DNA from: JBBDMC01 sp963826055
Lineage (GTDB): Bacteria; Pseudomonadota; Alphaproteobacteria; Rhizobiales; Kaistiaceae
Reading direction: 5' to 3'
Assembly (NCBI GenBank): GCA_963826055.1
Contig: CAWGVO010000009.1
Span: forward strand, 496,001 to 560,000
Length of the DNA stretch: 64,000 bases
Shown one piece after another: positions 26,571 through 35,917 of this stretch (within the stretch, counting starts at the first letter, position 1; every line of letters starts with the position of its first letter). The notes beneath the pieces were generated by a model that saw only the letters and a list, made by a program, of their open reading frames with translations, was not told where the DNA came from and did not search any database. Position numbers and translations under genes: made by a program.

Positions 26571-28544
26571 TCAGCTCCTTGCCTTGGCGCTTGCCTTCTT
26601 CGGCTTTGCCCGGCCCGCCGGCTTCTTCGGCTTCCCCTGTTTCTGCGGGGCGGCATCATCGAGGTCATCATCGTCCTCCACGACCGGCCGCCGGGCGACA
26701 GGCGCGGGGGTGGCCGCTTTCGCCGCCGGTTGTCGTCGGAACGTGCCGATGATGTTGCCCCAGAGGTCGACGTCGACCCCCTGCCGCCGCATGATGAAGT
26801 ATTGCTGGGTCACCGACAGCGTGTTGTTCCACGCCCAGTAGATGACGAGCCCCGCCGGGAACGACGACAGCATGAAGGTGAAGATCACCGGCATCCAGGT
26901 GAAGATCATCTGCTGCGCCGGGTCGGGCGGCGCCGGGTTGAGCTTCATCTGCACGAACATCGTTATGCCCATGATCAGCGGCCAGGCGCCAAGCACCAGG
27001 AAACCGCCGAAGAACGGAGCCGTGGCCGGGTCCCACGGGATCAGGCCGAACAGCGTGAAGATGTTGGTCGGATCCTTCGCCGAAAGGTCGTGGATCCATC
27101 CGAAGAACGGCGCGTGCCGCATCTCGATGGTGACGAACAGCACCTTGTAGAGGGAGAAGAACACCGGGATCTGGATGGCGGTCGGCCAGCAGCCGGCGAG
27201 CGGGTTGGCTCCCTCCTTCTTGAACAGCTCCATCTGGGCCTGTTGCTGCTTGACCTTGTCGTCCTTGTAGAGCTCCTTCAACTCCTGGATCTTCGGCTGC
27301 AGCTTCTTCATCGCGCTCATCGACTTGTAGGACTTGTTGGCGAGCGGGAAGAAGGCGGCCTTTACCAGCACCGTCACGGCGAGGATGGCGACGCCGAAGT
27401 TGCCGAACAGGTGATAGAAGAAGTCGATCAGGTGAAACATCGGCTTGGTGATGAAGTAGAACCATCCCCAGTCGATCAGGCGGTCGAACAGCTTGATGTT
27501 GAGCGAGTCGCGGTAGCCGTCGACGATGTTGACCACCTTGGCCCCGGCGAACAGGTGGTTGGTCTCCTCGATCGTGGCGCCCGGCGCCAGGCTGTCCGCC
27601 GTGCCCCGGAAGTCTGCCTGGTAGAGCGGCCCCGCCTGATCGGAATAGAGGTATCGTCCGTCGTAGGGCGTGGACGGATCGGGGATGATGGTCGCGGCCC
27701 AGTATTTGTCGGTGATGCCGAGCCAGCCGCCGGTGACGCCGCTGAAGTCCTGCTCGCGGTCCTTCTTGATCGCCTTGTATTTCTCTTCCTTGAGACCCTG
27801 GTCGCCAAGCACGCCGACGAGGCCCTCGTGCAGGATCCAGTAGTTGGAGGCCTCGGGCTCGCCGATGCGGGTCACCCGCCCGAACGGCGTCACAGTCACG
27901 GCGCTGTTGCCGGTGTTGGCGACCGAGTCGCTGATCGCGAACATGTACTTGTCGTCGATCGAGATCGTGCGGGTGAACTTCAGCCCGGCGCCGTCGTCGT
28001 AAGTGAGCGTCACCGGCGTCGTCGGGGTGAGCGTTGCCCCCGCTGGTGCCGACCACGCCGTATTCGGCCCCGGCATCGGCCCGGCGCCCTCGGGGGCGAT
28101 CCAGCCGAACTCGGCGAAATAGGCATCGGGCGCCCCGCTTGGCGACAGGAGCACGATGGTCGGGCTGTTGGGGTCTATGGTCTCGTGATAGTCCTTGAGC
28201 CTCAGGTCGTCGATCCGCGCGCCCGTGAGGTTGATCGATCCCGACAGGGTGGCGGTCGAGATTGGAACCCGTTGTGATTTGGCGAGGGCCTCGTCGCGGG
28301 TGAGGGTAGGGGCCGTTTCCGCCCCGCTCGGCGGCGGCGCCGCTCCGGCGCCCGGCGCGCTCGTCGCCGGGGCGCTCCCGGCGCCCTGCGGGGTCGCGGT
28401 CGCCGCGGCTTGCTCCTGCTGGGCGATTTCCTGCTGTTGGGAGGCCCGCTGCATTTCCGGCCCGGCGAACAGCACGTACCACGCCACCATCACTCCCAGC
28501 GAAAGTGCCAGGGCCAGCAGCAGATTGCGATTTTCGGGCGTCAA
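26571..28544 (-). CDS. yidC: Membrane protein insertase YidC
   Basis: 657 residues. N-terminal signal-anchor helix (about 7-27), an Ala/Pro/Gln-rich stretch, a large periplasmic P1 beta domain (to about 365), then the conserved five-helix insertase core with cytoplasmic loop C1 (KSMSAMKKLQPKIQELKELY) and NPLAGCWPTAIQIPVFFSLY. The basic C-terminal tail (KKPAGRAKPKKASAKARS) may contact ribosomes. It overlaps the rnpA stop by four bases. No yidD gene lies between rnpA and yidC here. Confidence 0.96.
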   Translation of the reverse strand: MTPENRNLLLALALSLGVMVAWYVLFAGPEMQRASQQQEIAQQEQAAATATPQGAGSAPATSAPGAGAAPPPSGAETAPTLTRDEALAKSQRVPISTATLSGSINLTGARIDDLRLKDYHETIDPNSPTIVLLSPSGAPDAYFAEFGWIAPEGAGPMPGPNTAWSAPAGATLTPTTPVTLTYDDGAGLKFTRTISIDDKYMFAISDSVANTGNSAVTVTPFGRVTRIGEPEASNYWILHEGLVGVLGDQGLKEEKYKAIKKDREQDFSGVTGGWLGITDKYWAATIIPDPSTPYDGRYLYSDQAGPLYQADFRGTADSLAPGATIEETNHLFAGAKVVNIVDGYRDSLNIKLFDRLIDWGWFYFITKPMFHLIDFFYHLFGNFGVAILAVTVLVKAAFFPLANKSYKSMSAMKKLQPKIQELKELYKDDKVKQQQAQMELFKKEGANPLAGCWPTAIQIPVFFSLYKVLFVTIEMRHAPFFGWIHDLSAKDPTNIFTLFGLIPWDPATAPFFGGFLVLGAWPLIMGITMFVQMKLNPAPPDPAQQMIFTWMPVIFTFMLSSFPAGLVIYWAWNNTLSVTQQYFIMRRQGVDVDLWGNIIGTFRRQPAAKAATPAPVARRPVVEDDDDLDDAAPQKQGKPKKPAGRAKPKKASAKARS

Positions 28545-28900
28545 CGGGGTCTTTTCTCCGTGCTCCTGCCACGCGCCAGCGCGGCGAACCCGCTTGTTAA
28601 ATCGGTAACCAGGCGGTCGAATTGAAGGGTGAGTGCGTCATTGCGCGCGATCAGCACGTAGTCGGTGCCGGTATTGGCATGGCCGGGCGCCGCCGCGCGC
28701 AGCGCTTCCCTGAGGCGACGGCGGATACGATTGCGCACGACCGCGTTTCCGATCTTCTTGGTCACCGTGATTCCGAAGCGCGGCGGCCGATCGCTTGATT
28801 CTCCGCCAACGGCAAGGGCTTGCATCACGAAGCCGGGCCGTGTGACGCGCCGTCCGCCAGCGACGGCCTTGAAGTCGGCGCGACGTTTCAGGCGCTCCAT
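28541..28900 (-). CDS. rnpA: Ribonuclease P protein component
   Basis: 119 residues starting MERLKRRADF. The RNR box reads KIGNAVVRNRIRRRLREA. It binds the RNase P RNA for tRNA 5'-end maturation. Directly downstream of rpmH and overlapping yidC by four bases, the conserved cluster. Confidence 0.95.
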   Translation of the reverse strand: MERLKRRADFKAVAGGRRVTRPGFVMQALAVGGESSDRPPRFGITVTKKIGNAVVRNRIRRRLREALRAAAPGHANTGTDYVLIARNDALTLQFDRLVTDLTSGFAALARGRSTEKRPR

Positions 28901-28934
28901 GCCGGGGAGAGCCGGAGCTGCCGGCGGCAAAAAG

Positions 28935-29069
28935 TCAGGCGGATAAACGCTTGCGTCCGCGCTGGCGGCGGGCGGCAATGACCTTGCGGCCCCCCGTCGT
29001 TGCCATCCGGGCGCGGAATCCATGCCGGCGCTTGCGCACCAGCTTGCTCGGTTGGTAGGTCCGTTTCAT
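28935..29069 (-). CDS. rpmH: 50S ribosomal protein L34
   Basis: 44 residues beginning MKRTYQPSKLVRKRRHGF and ending in RGRKRLSA, a near-invariant family. First gene of the rpmH-rnpA-yidC-engB cluster. Confidence 0.98.
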   Translation of the reverse strand: MKRTYQPSKLVRKRRHGFRARMATTGGRKVIAARRQRGRKRLSA

Positions 29070-29168
29070 CTCGCCTTCTCCGCGCGGCCTGATCGCGTCG
29101 GGCTTATAAGGAGCGGGTCGAATCGAGTCAACGCGGTACGGCTCGCCGGACCTTGGAAAGTGCGTGGA

Positions 29169-30596
29169 ATGGCCGAAGAACTGACCCCTGACGTATGCGT
29201 TGTCGGCGGCGGCCCGGGCGGCGTTGCCGTTGCGCTTGCGGTCGCCGCCGAGAACCGGCCCGTGGTTTTGATCGAGCGGAGGGCGATGGGGGGCGCCAAC
29301 CTCGCCTGGGGCGCCGTGCCCATGCAGGCGCTCCTGACCGTCTCCGCCGCCCACGAGTTCCTGCGCCGCGGACCGGCCATCGGCGTCTCCGCCGCGCCCC
29401 TCCAGGTTAATTTCGCCAGGGTCCGCGAGCATATGAACGCGGTTACCGCCGCCGTCGCCGCCACCGTCGCGGCTGAGCGGCTGACCGCCCTCGGCATCCG
29501 GGTAGTCCGTGCCGACGCCCGCTTCACCGACGCCAACACCGTCGTTGCCGGCGACGTGACCGTGCGCGCCCGCCGTTTCGTCCTCGCCGTCGGTTCGGTT
29601 CCCGCCCCGCCCCATCTCCCCGGTCTCGACGGCATCGAGGCGCTCACGGCAGAAGGCCTCTTCGACCTCGGCCGCAAGATCGGCCACCTGATCGTTCTTG
29701 GCGCCACCCGCTCCGGCTGCGAGATCGCCCAGGCGTTTTCGCGCCTCGGCATCGACGCCACGGTCATCGACCAGGGACCGCCGCTCGGCCGCAACGATCC
29801 CGAAATGACCGCGATCGTCATCGATCGCCTGCGGGCGGAGGGGGTGCGGGTGCGCGCCCCCGCCGTGATCCGTTCGTTTGCGCGCCGGCGCGGCGGCGTC
29901 CGCCTGGTGATCGGCGCCGAGGGCGAGGAGGAGACCGCGATCGACGGCACCCACCTGTTCGTCGCCACCGGCCGGGCGCCGGCCGTCGACGGTCTTGACC
30001 TCGCCGCCGCCGGCATTGCCCACGACGCCACCGGCATCGTCGTCGACCGGCGCCTCAGGACCACCAACCGTCGCGTCTACGCCATCGGCGACGCCATCGC
30101 CGGGCCGTCCCGCGTCGCCCGCGCCGAGCACGAGGCCGCCCACGTCGTCCGCGCCATCCTCTTCCGCCGGCCGTTTGCGTACGACCACGCGGCGGTCCCC
30201 GTCGTCACCAATACCGATCCGGCCCTCGCCGGCGTCGGCCTCGACGAGGCCGAGGCGCGCCATCGTCACGGCGACGTCCGCGTGCTCCGCTACCCGTTCG
30301 CCGAGAACGACCTCGCCCAGGCGGAACGTCTACCGGAGGGGGTCATCAAGGTCGTCACAACCAGGGGGGGCAAGATCCTGGGTGTCCGCATCGTCGGACA
30401 TCACGCCGCGGAACTGATAACACCATGGTCACAGGCCATGTCAGCGGGGCTGACAATCGCCCAAATGGGTGCTTTGCCGACCGCATACCCGTCGAGGTCC
30501 GAGATTTCGCGGCGCGTGGCGGAGAACTTCCGCGGGCCCGGTTTGACCTCGCCGTGGCGTCAGCATATCATTGATTTGCTTGGGAAATTTGGCTGA
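29169..30596 (+). CDS. Dihydrolipoamide dehydrogenase-like FAD/NAD(P) protein lacking redox cysteines
   Basis: 475 residues with the class I pyridine nucleotide-disulfide oxidoreductase layout: FAD GxGxxG (VVGGGPGGVAVALAVA), NAD-binding domain (about 170-240, LIVLGATRSGCEIAQAF), second FAD motif (VYAIGDAIAG) and a C-terminal dimerisation domain. The redox motif normally GGTCxNxGCxPSK reads GGANLAWGAVPMQ, so both cysteines are gone. The C-terminal catalytic His position reads Tyr (AYPSRSE). It therefore cannot act as a disulfide reductase and may be a flavin-dependent sensor or non-thiol reductase (inference). It overlaps the histidine kinase start by one base. Confidence 0.85.
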   Translation: MAEELTPDVCVVGGGPGGVAVALAVAAENRPVVLIERRAMGGANLAWGAVPMQALLTVSAAHEFLRRGPAIGVSAAPLQVNFARVREHMNAVTAAVAATVAAERLTALGIRVVRADARFTDANTVVAGDVTVRARRFVLAVGSVPAPPHLPGLDGIEALTAEGLFDLGRKIGHLIVLGATRSGCEIAQAFSRLGIDATVIDQGPPLGRNDPEMTAIVIDRLRAEGVRVRAPAVIRSFARRRGGVRLVIGAEGEEETAIDGTHLFVATGRAPAVDGLDLAAAGIAHDATGIVVDRRLRTTNRRVYAIGDAIAGPSRVARAEHEAAHVVRAILFRRPFAYDHAAVPVVTNTDPALAGVGLDEAEARHRHGDVRVLRYPFAENDLAQAERLPEGVIKVVTTRGGKILGVRIVGHHAAELITPWSQAMSAGLTIAQMGALPTAYPSRSEISRRVAENFRGPGLTSPWRQHIIDLLGKFG

Positions 30597-32046
30597 TGCC
30601 CGATCGCCGCGGCCTTGGGTTGTCGTGGAAACTGCTGGCGCTGACCGTCCTGTTTGTGATGGCGAGTGCGATCCTGATTTACGTGCCGTCCATCGCCAAC
30701 TTCCGCGTTGCCTGGCTTGATGACCGCCTGACCCTGGCCGACGCCGCCAGCACCGTGCCGGCCGAGGCCGTCCCCAACGAAATCCCCCGCACCACCCAGG
30801 ACGATCTCCTCAAGGCCGTCGGCGCCATCGCCATCGTCGTGCGCACCGGCACCGTCAGCCGCCTGCTGGCAACCGTCGACATGCCACCGAATGTGGATGA
30901 CACCGTCGACCTGCGCGTGATGGATCCGACCGGCGAGGTCGCCGACGCATTTCGCACGCTGTTGTCGCCGCAGCCGCGCGTCTTGCGCGTCCTCGGCCAG
31001 TCGCAATCGGGCGCTGTGATAGAGGTGCTGATGAGCGATAGGGCCCTGCGAGCGGCCATGCTCAGCTACTCGTTCAACATCATCTGGCTTGCGGCCATCG
31101 TCTCGATCATCACGGCCGGTCTGCTCTATTTCTCGATCAACCGGTTGCTCGTGCGGCCGATGCGACGCCTGACCACGAACATGGTCGCGTTCTCCGAAGC
31201 ACCGGAAGATGCCGCCCGCATCATTGCGCCGAGCGGCCGTCGCGACGAGATCGGGGTCGCGGAGGAACATCTCGCCGCCATGCAACGCGATCTGCAAACG
31301 ACGCTGCGCGAGCAGCGCCACCTTGCCGATCTCGGCCTCGCCGTTTCCAAGATCAACCACGACCTTCGCAATTTGCTGGCCGCCGCCCAGCTCTTTTCCG
31401 ACCGCATCGGCAGCCTGCCCGATCCCAAGGTGCAGCAGTTCGCACCCAAGTTGATCAGCGCGCTCGACAGGGCGATCGCCTATTGCCAGACCACGCTCGC
31501 CTACGGCCGCGCCCGAGAGGCACCCCCAACCGTCGACTTGTGGCGCTCCACCGCCTGGTGGACGACGTCGCCGACGTGCTCGGCCTTGTCGACCATCCCA
31601 CCATCAGCTTCGACAACAAAGTGCCGCCCGGCCTGGAGATCGATGCCGATCCCGACCAGCTTTTTCGTGTTCTGGTGAACCTTTGCCGCAATGCCATACA
31701 GGCGCTGGACAGCGACCTCGGTCCGGCGGTTGTGCGGCGGTTGACAGTTTCGGCCACCCGCGAGGGGCACACCGCCTCGGTCAGGGTTGAAGATACCGGC
31801 CCCGGAGTGCCGGAACGTGCGCGGTCGTCCCTGTTCCGCGCGTTCTCGGGCGGTGCCCGTCCCGGCGGGACCGGACTTGGCCTTGCAATCGCGGCCGAGC
31901 TTGTGCGTGCCCACGGAGGCTCGATCAGCCTTGTCGACCATGCCGGCCCCGGCGCGGTCTTCGAAATCGCCATCCCCGATCGCTCCGGCGGCGGGCAACC
32001 GCCACGGCCCGGGCTAGCCTTGCAATGCCATCGGTCCATTCAGTAG
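30596..32046 (+). CDS. HAMP-type sensor histidine kinase, frame broken
   Basis: About 480 residues once repaired. Membrane helices at about 11-34 and 162-184 flank a periplasmic domain. A HAMP linker follows, then the phosphorylation helix with INHDLRNLL (the His), N box VNLCRNAIQAL, G1 VEDTGPGVP and G2 GGTGLGLAIAAEL. The frame slips near 31538 (after GTCGAC), where one base, probably a C, is missing. No response regulator lies next to it. Coupling to the cysteine-less flavoprotein suggests that protein feeds this kinase (inference). Confidence 0.85.
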
Positions 32047-32075
32047 CTATGCGGCGCCGTCAATGCGGTCACGCG

Positions 32076-32152
32076 GCGCCCGTAGCTCAGCTGGATAGAG
32101 CACCAGACTACGAATCTGGGGGTCAGGGGTTCGAATCCTCTCGGGCGCGCCA
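32076..32152 (+). tRNA. tRNA-Arg (anticodon ACG)
   Basis: Complete 77-nt cloverleaf: acceptor GCGCCCG/CGGGCGC, D arm TAGCTCAGCTGGATAGAGC, anticodon stem CCAGA/TCTGG with loop CTACGAA (anticodon ACG), T arm GGGGTTCGAATCCTC and encoded CCA. The ACG anticodon is normally edited to ICG. Confidence 0.97.
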
Positions 32153-32197
32153 ACTATCTCAAGTCGCCAGTTTGACCGGCTCTGCGGCTCGGCCCCG

Positions 32198-33198
32198 CTA
32201 CTGGATCACCTCGTCCGCCAGACTGATCAGCGTCGGCGGCAGGGTGAGTTCCATTGCGTCGGCAGGCGCAGTGTTTATCGCGAAGCGGAATTTCGTCGGA
32301 GCCTGGATCGGAAGCGTGGCCGGATTCTCCCCGTGGAGGACGCGGCCGACATAACGCCCAATCAGGCGGAATACATCCGGGGTGTCGATGCCATAAGACA
32401 TCAGGCCGCCGTCCGCCACGTTGTAACGATAGGCATAGATGGCCGGTACCCGATGCCTGGCGGCAGCTTCGATAATCGATCGGCGGTTTTGACGGCCACG
32501 TATGCGTCGGGCGCGACTACCAGCGCGCCGCGGTCCTGGTCGGCGATTTTTGCGATGGCGCTGTCAATGTCCTCCGCGCTGGCGACCGGCGCCTGCCAGA
32601 TCTTCAGCCCTGCCGCGACGGCGGCGGCTTCGAAGGGCTCGTAGAAATATGTGCCGCCGTGCACTGCCGTTGCCGGATTGAACATGATGGTTAGATCGGT
32701 GAGATTGGGCACGGCCTGACCAATCAGGTCGACCCATTTTCCGGCCAGGGACGCTTCGAAGTTGATGAAGCCGGTGGCGTTGTGGCCGGGGTGCGCCAGA
32801 CTGTCGGCAAATCCGCTGCCGACCGGATCGGCGGAGAGACCAAAGACAAGGGGTATCTCAGAGGTCAGGGCCAGCAGGGCAGCAGTCTGCGGCGTGGCCG
32901 AGCCCACCAGTATGTCCGGCTCAAGCTCGACCAGTTCGCGGGCTCGTGCCTCCATCCAGCCCGGCGTGCTCTCCACCCACCGCCACGTCACCTCGACGTC
33001 GCTTGCAGCGACCCCTTGTTCGGCCAATCCTTCGAAGAACTTTGCGACGCGCAGGGGCGCTTCGGGATCGGTCTCGGAGACCGACATCAGAACGCCGATG
33101 CGGGCGGTAGACTGCGCAGCAAGGGCCGGTGCCACGCAGAACACGCCGCCCGTCAACAGGGCCAGGAAGCGTCTTCGCCCGATGGCTTCCATCGGCAT
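32198..33198 (-). CDS. ABC-type (TrpX/DUF534-like) substrate-binding protein, frame broken
   Basis: About 333 residues after repair. An N-terminal signal with twin arginines (GRRRFLALLTGGVFCVAPAL) suggests Tat export. Body: TARIGVLMSVSETDPEAP, LVGSATPQTAALLALTSEIP, FINFEASLAGKWVDLIGQAV. The C-terminus (VADGGLMSYGIDTPDVFRLI) continues in another frame; one base is missing near 32478. No permease or ATPase gene accompanies it, so it is an orphan binding protein beside the tRNA. Ligand unknown; the family includes amino-acid and small-ligand binders. Confidence 0.8.
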
Positions 33199-33339
33199 CG
33201 TCCTTTAGCCGACCAGACTAGGCGAAATCGCCTCTCATGTCACTGTCAGCCCGAAAGCGAGACGGCCGGCAGGACGAATGTCGCTGGAACGATACCGTTC
33301 GATCCGCCACTTCTCACTGATGCTGCTCGTGTCCAAGGC

Positions 33340-33450
33340 GGCAAGCCGGACAAGGGCGTCTCGTCGGGGCTGATGCTGGCCGATGAGACCGGTGGTCGGA
33401 CCGATCTCATTCAGACCATCCTGCGCGCCACGGGCATCAAAAGCGGATAG
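33340..33450 (+). other. Possible 3' remnant of an unidentified gene
   Basis: Codons from about 33340 read GGKPDKGVSSGLMLADETGG and then RTDLIQTILRATGIKSG to a TAG at 33448-33450, with the strong third-position GC of real genes in this genome. No intact start or upstream body is visible. Product unknown. It may be a gene end left beside the tRNA-Arg region, or a chance frame. Confidence 0.3.
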
Positions 33451-33451
33451 C

Positions 33452-34075
33452 TCAGTAGTCGTTTTCGGGGTTGTACGGGACCTTGTCGGGCAACGGCAGC
33501 GGCGGCATCTCCTGGAAGACGGCACGAAGATCCTGATTCAGCGAAGCCATGCCGCCGGCGCCGCCCGGTTTTATCTTTTCGTCGGACTTTTCGCCCGCCT
33601 TGACGTCGGGTGAGGGCGGGCCGTTCGATTTGGCGTTCGGTTCGGCGTCTTCACCCGCGTAGTTGAAGTTGCCGACGACCTCGCGGCCTTCGAAGCGCAA
33701 ACGCTGGGCCTTGACCACCTCCTCCGCGACCGCCCTGCTGTAGACCAGTTTGTAGGCGCGCGGCTCGCCGACGGGCAGGTTTTGCGTATCGATGCCCTGC
33801 AACCACACGAAGATAACACCAGGCGCGCCTGTGGCCTTGTCGGGCTCGACGATTCGCGAGGCGAGGAAACTCGCGCGTTCCGGCAGCCGGTCGTCGGTGG
33901 GCCAGCCGAGCATGGCGACGATCGCAACGTAGCTGCCGATGAACAGGCCGGACGTCACGACGATCGCGACCCCCTTGATCTGCCACCGCCACAAGGATGC
34001 GAAGTTGAGACCGAGCAGGAGAAGAGCGACTGCTGCGTATGCGCCCACAACTCCGGCTAGGGCGTAGGACGGCAC
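33452..34075 (-). CDS. Membrane protein of unknown function, third gene of MotA/ExbD-like operon
   Basis: 207 residues from GTG with AAGGAA about 9 bases ahead. Two N-terminal helices (about 5-28 and 34-56), then a soluble domain with a VIFVWLQGIDTQNLP strand region, and a disordered Pro/Lys-rich tail ending LPLPDKVPYNPENDY. No known domain recognised. It begins 6 bases after the ExbD-like gene, so it is probably a dedicated partner of the putative motor. Confidence 0.7.
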   Translation of the reverse strand: MPSYALAGVVGAYAAVALLLLGLNFASLWRWQIKGVAIVVTSGLFIGSYVAIVAMLGWPTDDRLPERASFLASRIVEPDKATGAPGVIFVWLQGIDTQNLPVGEPRAYKLVYSRAVAEEVVKAQRLRFEGREVVGNFNYAGEDAEPNAKSNGPPSPDVKAGEKSDEKIKPGGAGGMASLNQDLRAVFQEMPPLPLPDKVPYNPENDY

Positions 34076-34081
34076 CGTCGT

Positions 34082-34723
34082 CTATTCCTTCTTCCCGTGG
34101 ACCGGATTGATCGCGAGTTGGCTTAGCGACTTGAACATGTCGCTCGTGCCTGTCACCTCGCCAGCGGCATCCACGGTAAAGCGGGTCGCCGTCTTTTCAT
34201 CAGTCTTGTAGTTCAGCATCAAAGTCCCGTAGTAGACGACGGTCAGCGTTGGATTGATCTTCTCGACCTTGACCGTCACCGGAATTGGCTCGCCGGTTGT
34301 GGCCGTGTAGCGAAAGACGTCTACGACGTACTCGCCCGGGATCACTCCCCTGACCGTCACGGTTTCCTGATTGAGCGGGCTTTCGACCGGCTGACCGTTC
34401 ACCATGACTGTATCGTGGTAGTTGCCGCGATCGTCGCGGTCGAGGTGGATCAGGCCGGCCTCCTTGACGTAGTACCAGACGACGTTGCCCTGCGGGTCCT
34501 CAACGTAGAGATCGATGTCGTCGGGATTGAGGTCCGGCCAGGTGGCGGTGATGATGAAGTCCGCCTTGACGTCGACGGTGCCGGTTTTTGCATCCGGCCT
34601 GATCAGCGCGAATGCGATGAAAACCATCACCGCAAAGCCGAGCAACGCGTTGAAGAGGATGTCCGTAAACGGCACGAAGGTGCCGTCGTCACTGCCGCCG
34701 GCAAATAGGCTGGGCTCATCCAT
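34082..34723 (-). CDS. ExbD/TolR/MotB-like single-pass membrane protein with periplasmic beta domain
   Basis: 213 residues. Short cytoplasmic N-terminus, then one helix (about 20-42, PFTDILFNALLGFAVMVFIA) with an Asp at its start in the place of the proton-carrying Asp of ExbD/TolR/MotB. The periplasmic part (about 50-190: DIDLYVEDPQGNVVWY, GVIPGEYVVDVF) looks like a beta-sandwich of the DUF2135/YfaP style, not the OmpA or ExbD fold. The gene overlaps the MotA/TolQ-like gene by eight bases. Confidence 0.7.
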   Translation of the reverse strand: MDEPSLFAGGSDDGTFVPFTDILFNALLGFAVMVFIAFALIRPDAKTGTVDVKADFIITATWPDLNPDDIDLYVEDPQGNVVWYYVKEAGLIHLDRDDRGNYHDTVMVNGQPVESPLNQETVTVRGVIPGEYVVDVFRYTATTGEPIPVTVKVEKINPTLTVVYYGTLMLNYKTDEKTATRFTVDAAGEVTGTSDMFKSLSQLAINPVHGKKE

Positions 34724-35501
34724 CGGATGCCGCGCCTTTCAGCGCCGACACCACGTACACCTCGGTCACGTCGGTGATCCTGGCAAACAGCTCGCCGATC
34801 GCCTCGTCGAGAAAATAGTATTCGAGCTTCAGGAGAAGAGCGCTGGCAATCCCGGTGACGGTCACGTTGAGCGCGATCGCCATGCCGCCGCTCATGCCGG
34901 TCAGCGCGCGGCGCAGCGTGTCGACCTCGAACGAGGAGAGGCCGGAGATCGGGATCAGCATCAGAATGAAGCCCACTGCGGTGCCCAGAAGGGCAAGCCG
35001 CAACAACGCCTCCGCGACGAACCAACCGAACTTCTCGCGTGCCCGCAATTGGTCGGCAAGCGAGCGCAGCAGGAGCGTCTGGTCGATATTTCCGTCGCCC
35101 TGGGTCTCGGCCTTGGCGACCAGCTTGGCGATGTGAGCGGTCAGCACCGACGGTTCGAGTTCATGCCCGTCCGCGGTCGTCACGTGGCCTTGTGTCACCA
35201 TCAGCCGGCCCGCGTTGGCGGCGACGAGCGGCACGGCACGCCGTGTGGCGATCAATTCGCGCGAAACATACAGCGTCTGGATCAGGCAATGCGCAACGGC
35301 GATAACCAGCAACGCAAGAATCAGCACCGAGATGTGCGTGCGCTCAGTCTGAAGCATCAACTGGATGAGGCCAAGGTGCCAAAGCGCGATTAGGGCGACG
35401 AGCGCCAAACAATTGACGAGCAGCCAACGCAGAAACGGCACGAAGTCTCGCACCTCGTCGCTTGGGGCGAGAATGGCCTTCCGCCAGCCGCGCGCACTCA
35501 T
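34716..35501 (-). CDS. MotA/TolQ/ExbB-like proton channel protein
   Basis: 261 residues from the ATG at 35501. Four hydrophobic segments (about 24-46, 54-78, 158-185 and 198-222). The last two match the channel core of the superfamily: LLGTAVGFILMLIPISGL and GGMAIALNVTVTGIASALLL. The 35501 start has no RBS. An ATG at 35593 with AAAGGAA ahead would add about 31 residues (MSTTRQSAAQKGDRSPPVPL), if one G is missing near 35529. It leads an operon with the ExbD-like and third membrane genes. Cargo unknown. Confidence 0.78.
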   Translation of the reverse strand: MSARGWRKAILAPSDEVRDFVPFLRWLLVNCLALVALIALWHLGLIQLMLQTERTHISVLILALLVIAVAHCLIQTLYVSRELIATRRAVPLVAANAGRLMVTQGHVTTADGHELEPSVLTAHIAKLVAKAETQGDGNIDQTLLLRSLADQLRAREKFGWFVAEALLRLALLGTAVGFILMLIPISGLSSFEVDTLRRALTGMSGGMAIALNVTVTGIASALLLKLEYYFLDEAIGELFARITDVTEVYVVSALKGAASDG

Positions 35502-35593
35502 CGTCGGCGCGATGGAAACCGGCAGGCTTACGGCAGCGGCACCGGCGGAGACCGGTCGCCCTTCTGCGCCGCCGATTGACGTGTGGTGCTCAT

Positions 35594-35917
35594 CTCAATC
35601 GTTCCTTTGAGCTCAGCATTCCGTCGGCGCCTCCGGTAGGAGCATCGCCTAATGTGGCAGAATGGCCGATTTTTGGTACCAGAGCGAGCAGGATAACGAA
35701 CGAAAATCGCGCCTTCACGATCGACCGGTTCTTGTCGGTATGGTCAGGAGTTTTAGCGGCCGCGGTCAAGCCGCTGCGGACTGTCGGATCATCGGTTGGC
35801 GGCGACGTCGAGCGCTTCCTTGTCGCGGACCCTGGACGGCCGTGCCCGCCACGTTACAGGAACAGCGCGAGATGAAAGAGACGGCGTCCCGGCCGACACC
35901 GCATGAGCACAACGGCC
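35594..35917. other. Gene-free stretch between divergent operons
   Basis: About 320 bases between the MotA-like operon and the pyrimidine promoter. No ORF with coding character, repeat or RNA was recognised. It should contain the promoter of the MotA-like operon. Confidence 0.5.

Noticed and set aside
32129..32152. tRNA-Arg 3' end as an integration attachment site
   Set aside because: No second copy of the tRNA 3' end and no integrase were seen in the window.
33452..35593. Zorya-type phage defence system
   Set aside because: The MotA-like protein lacks the long coiled-coil of ZorA, the partner lacks the OmpA-type domain of ZorB, and no helicase or nuclease gene is adjacent.
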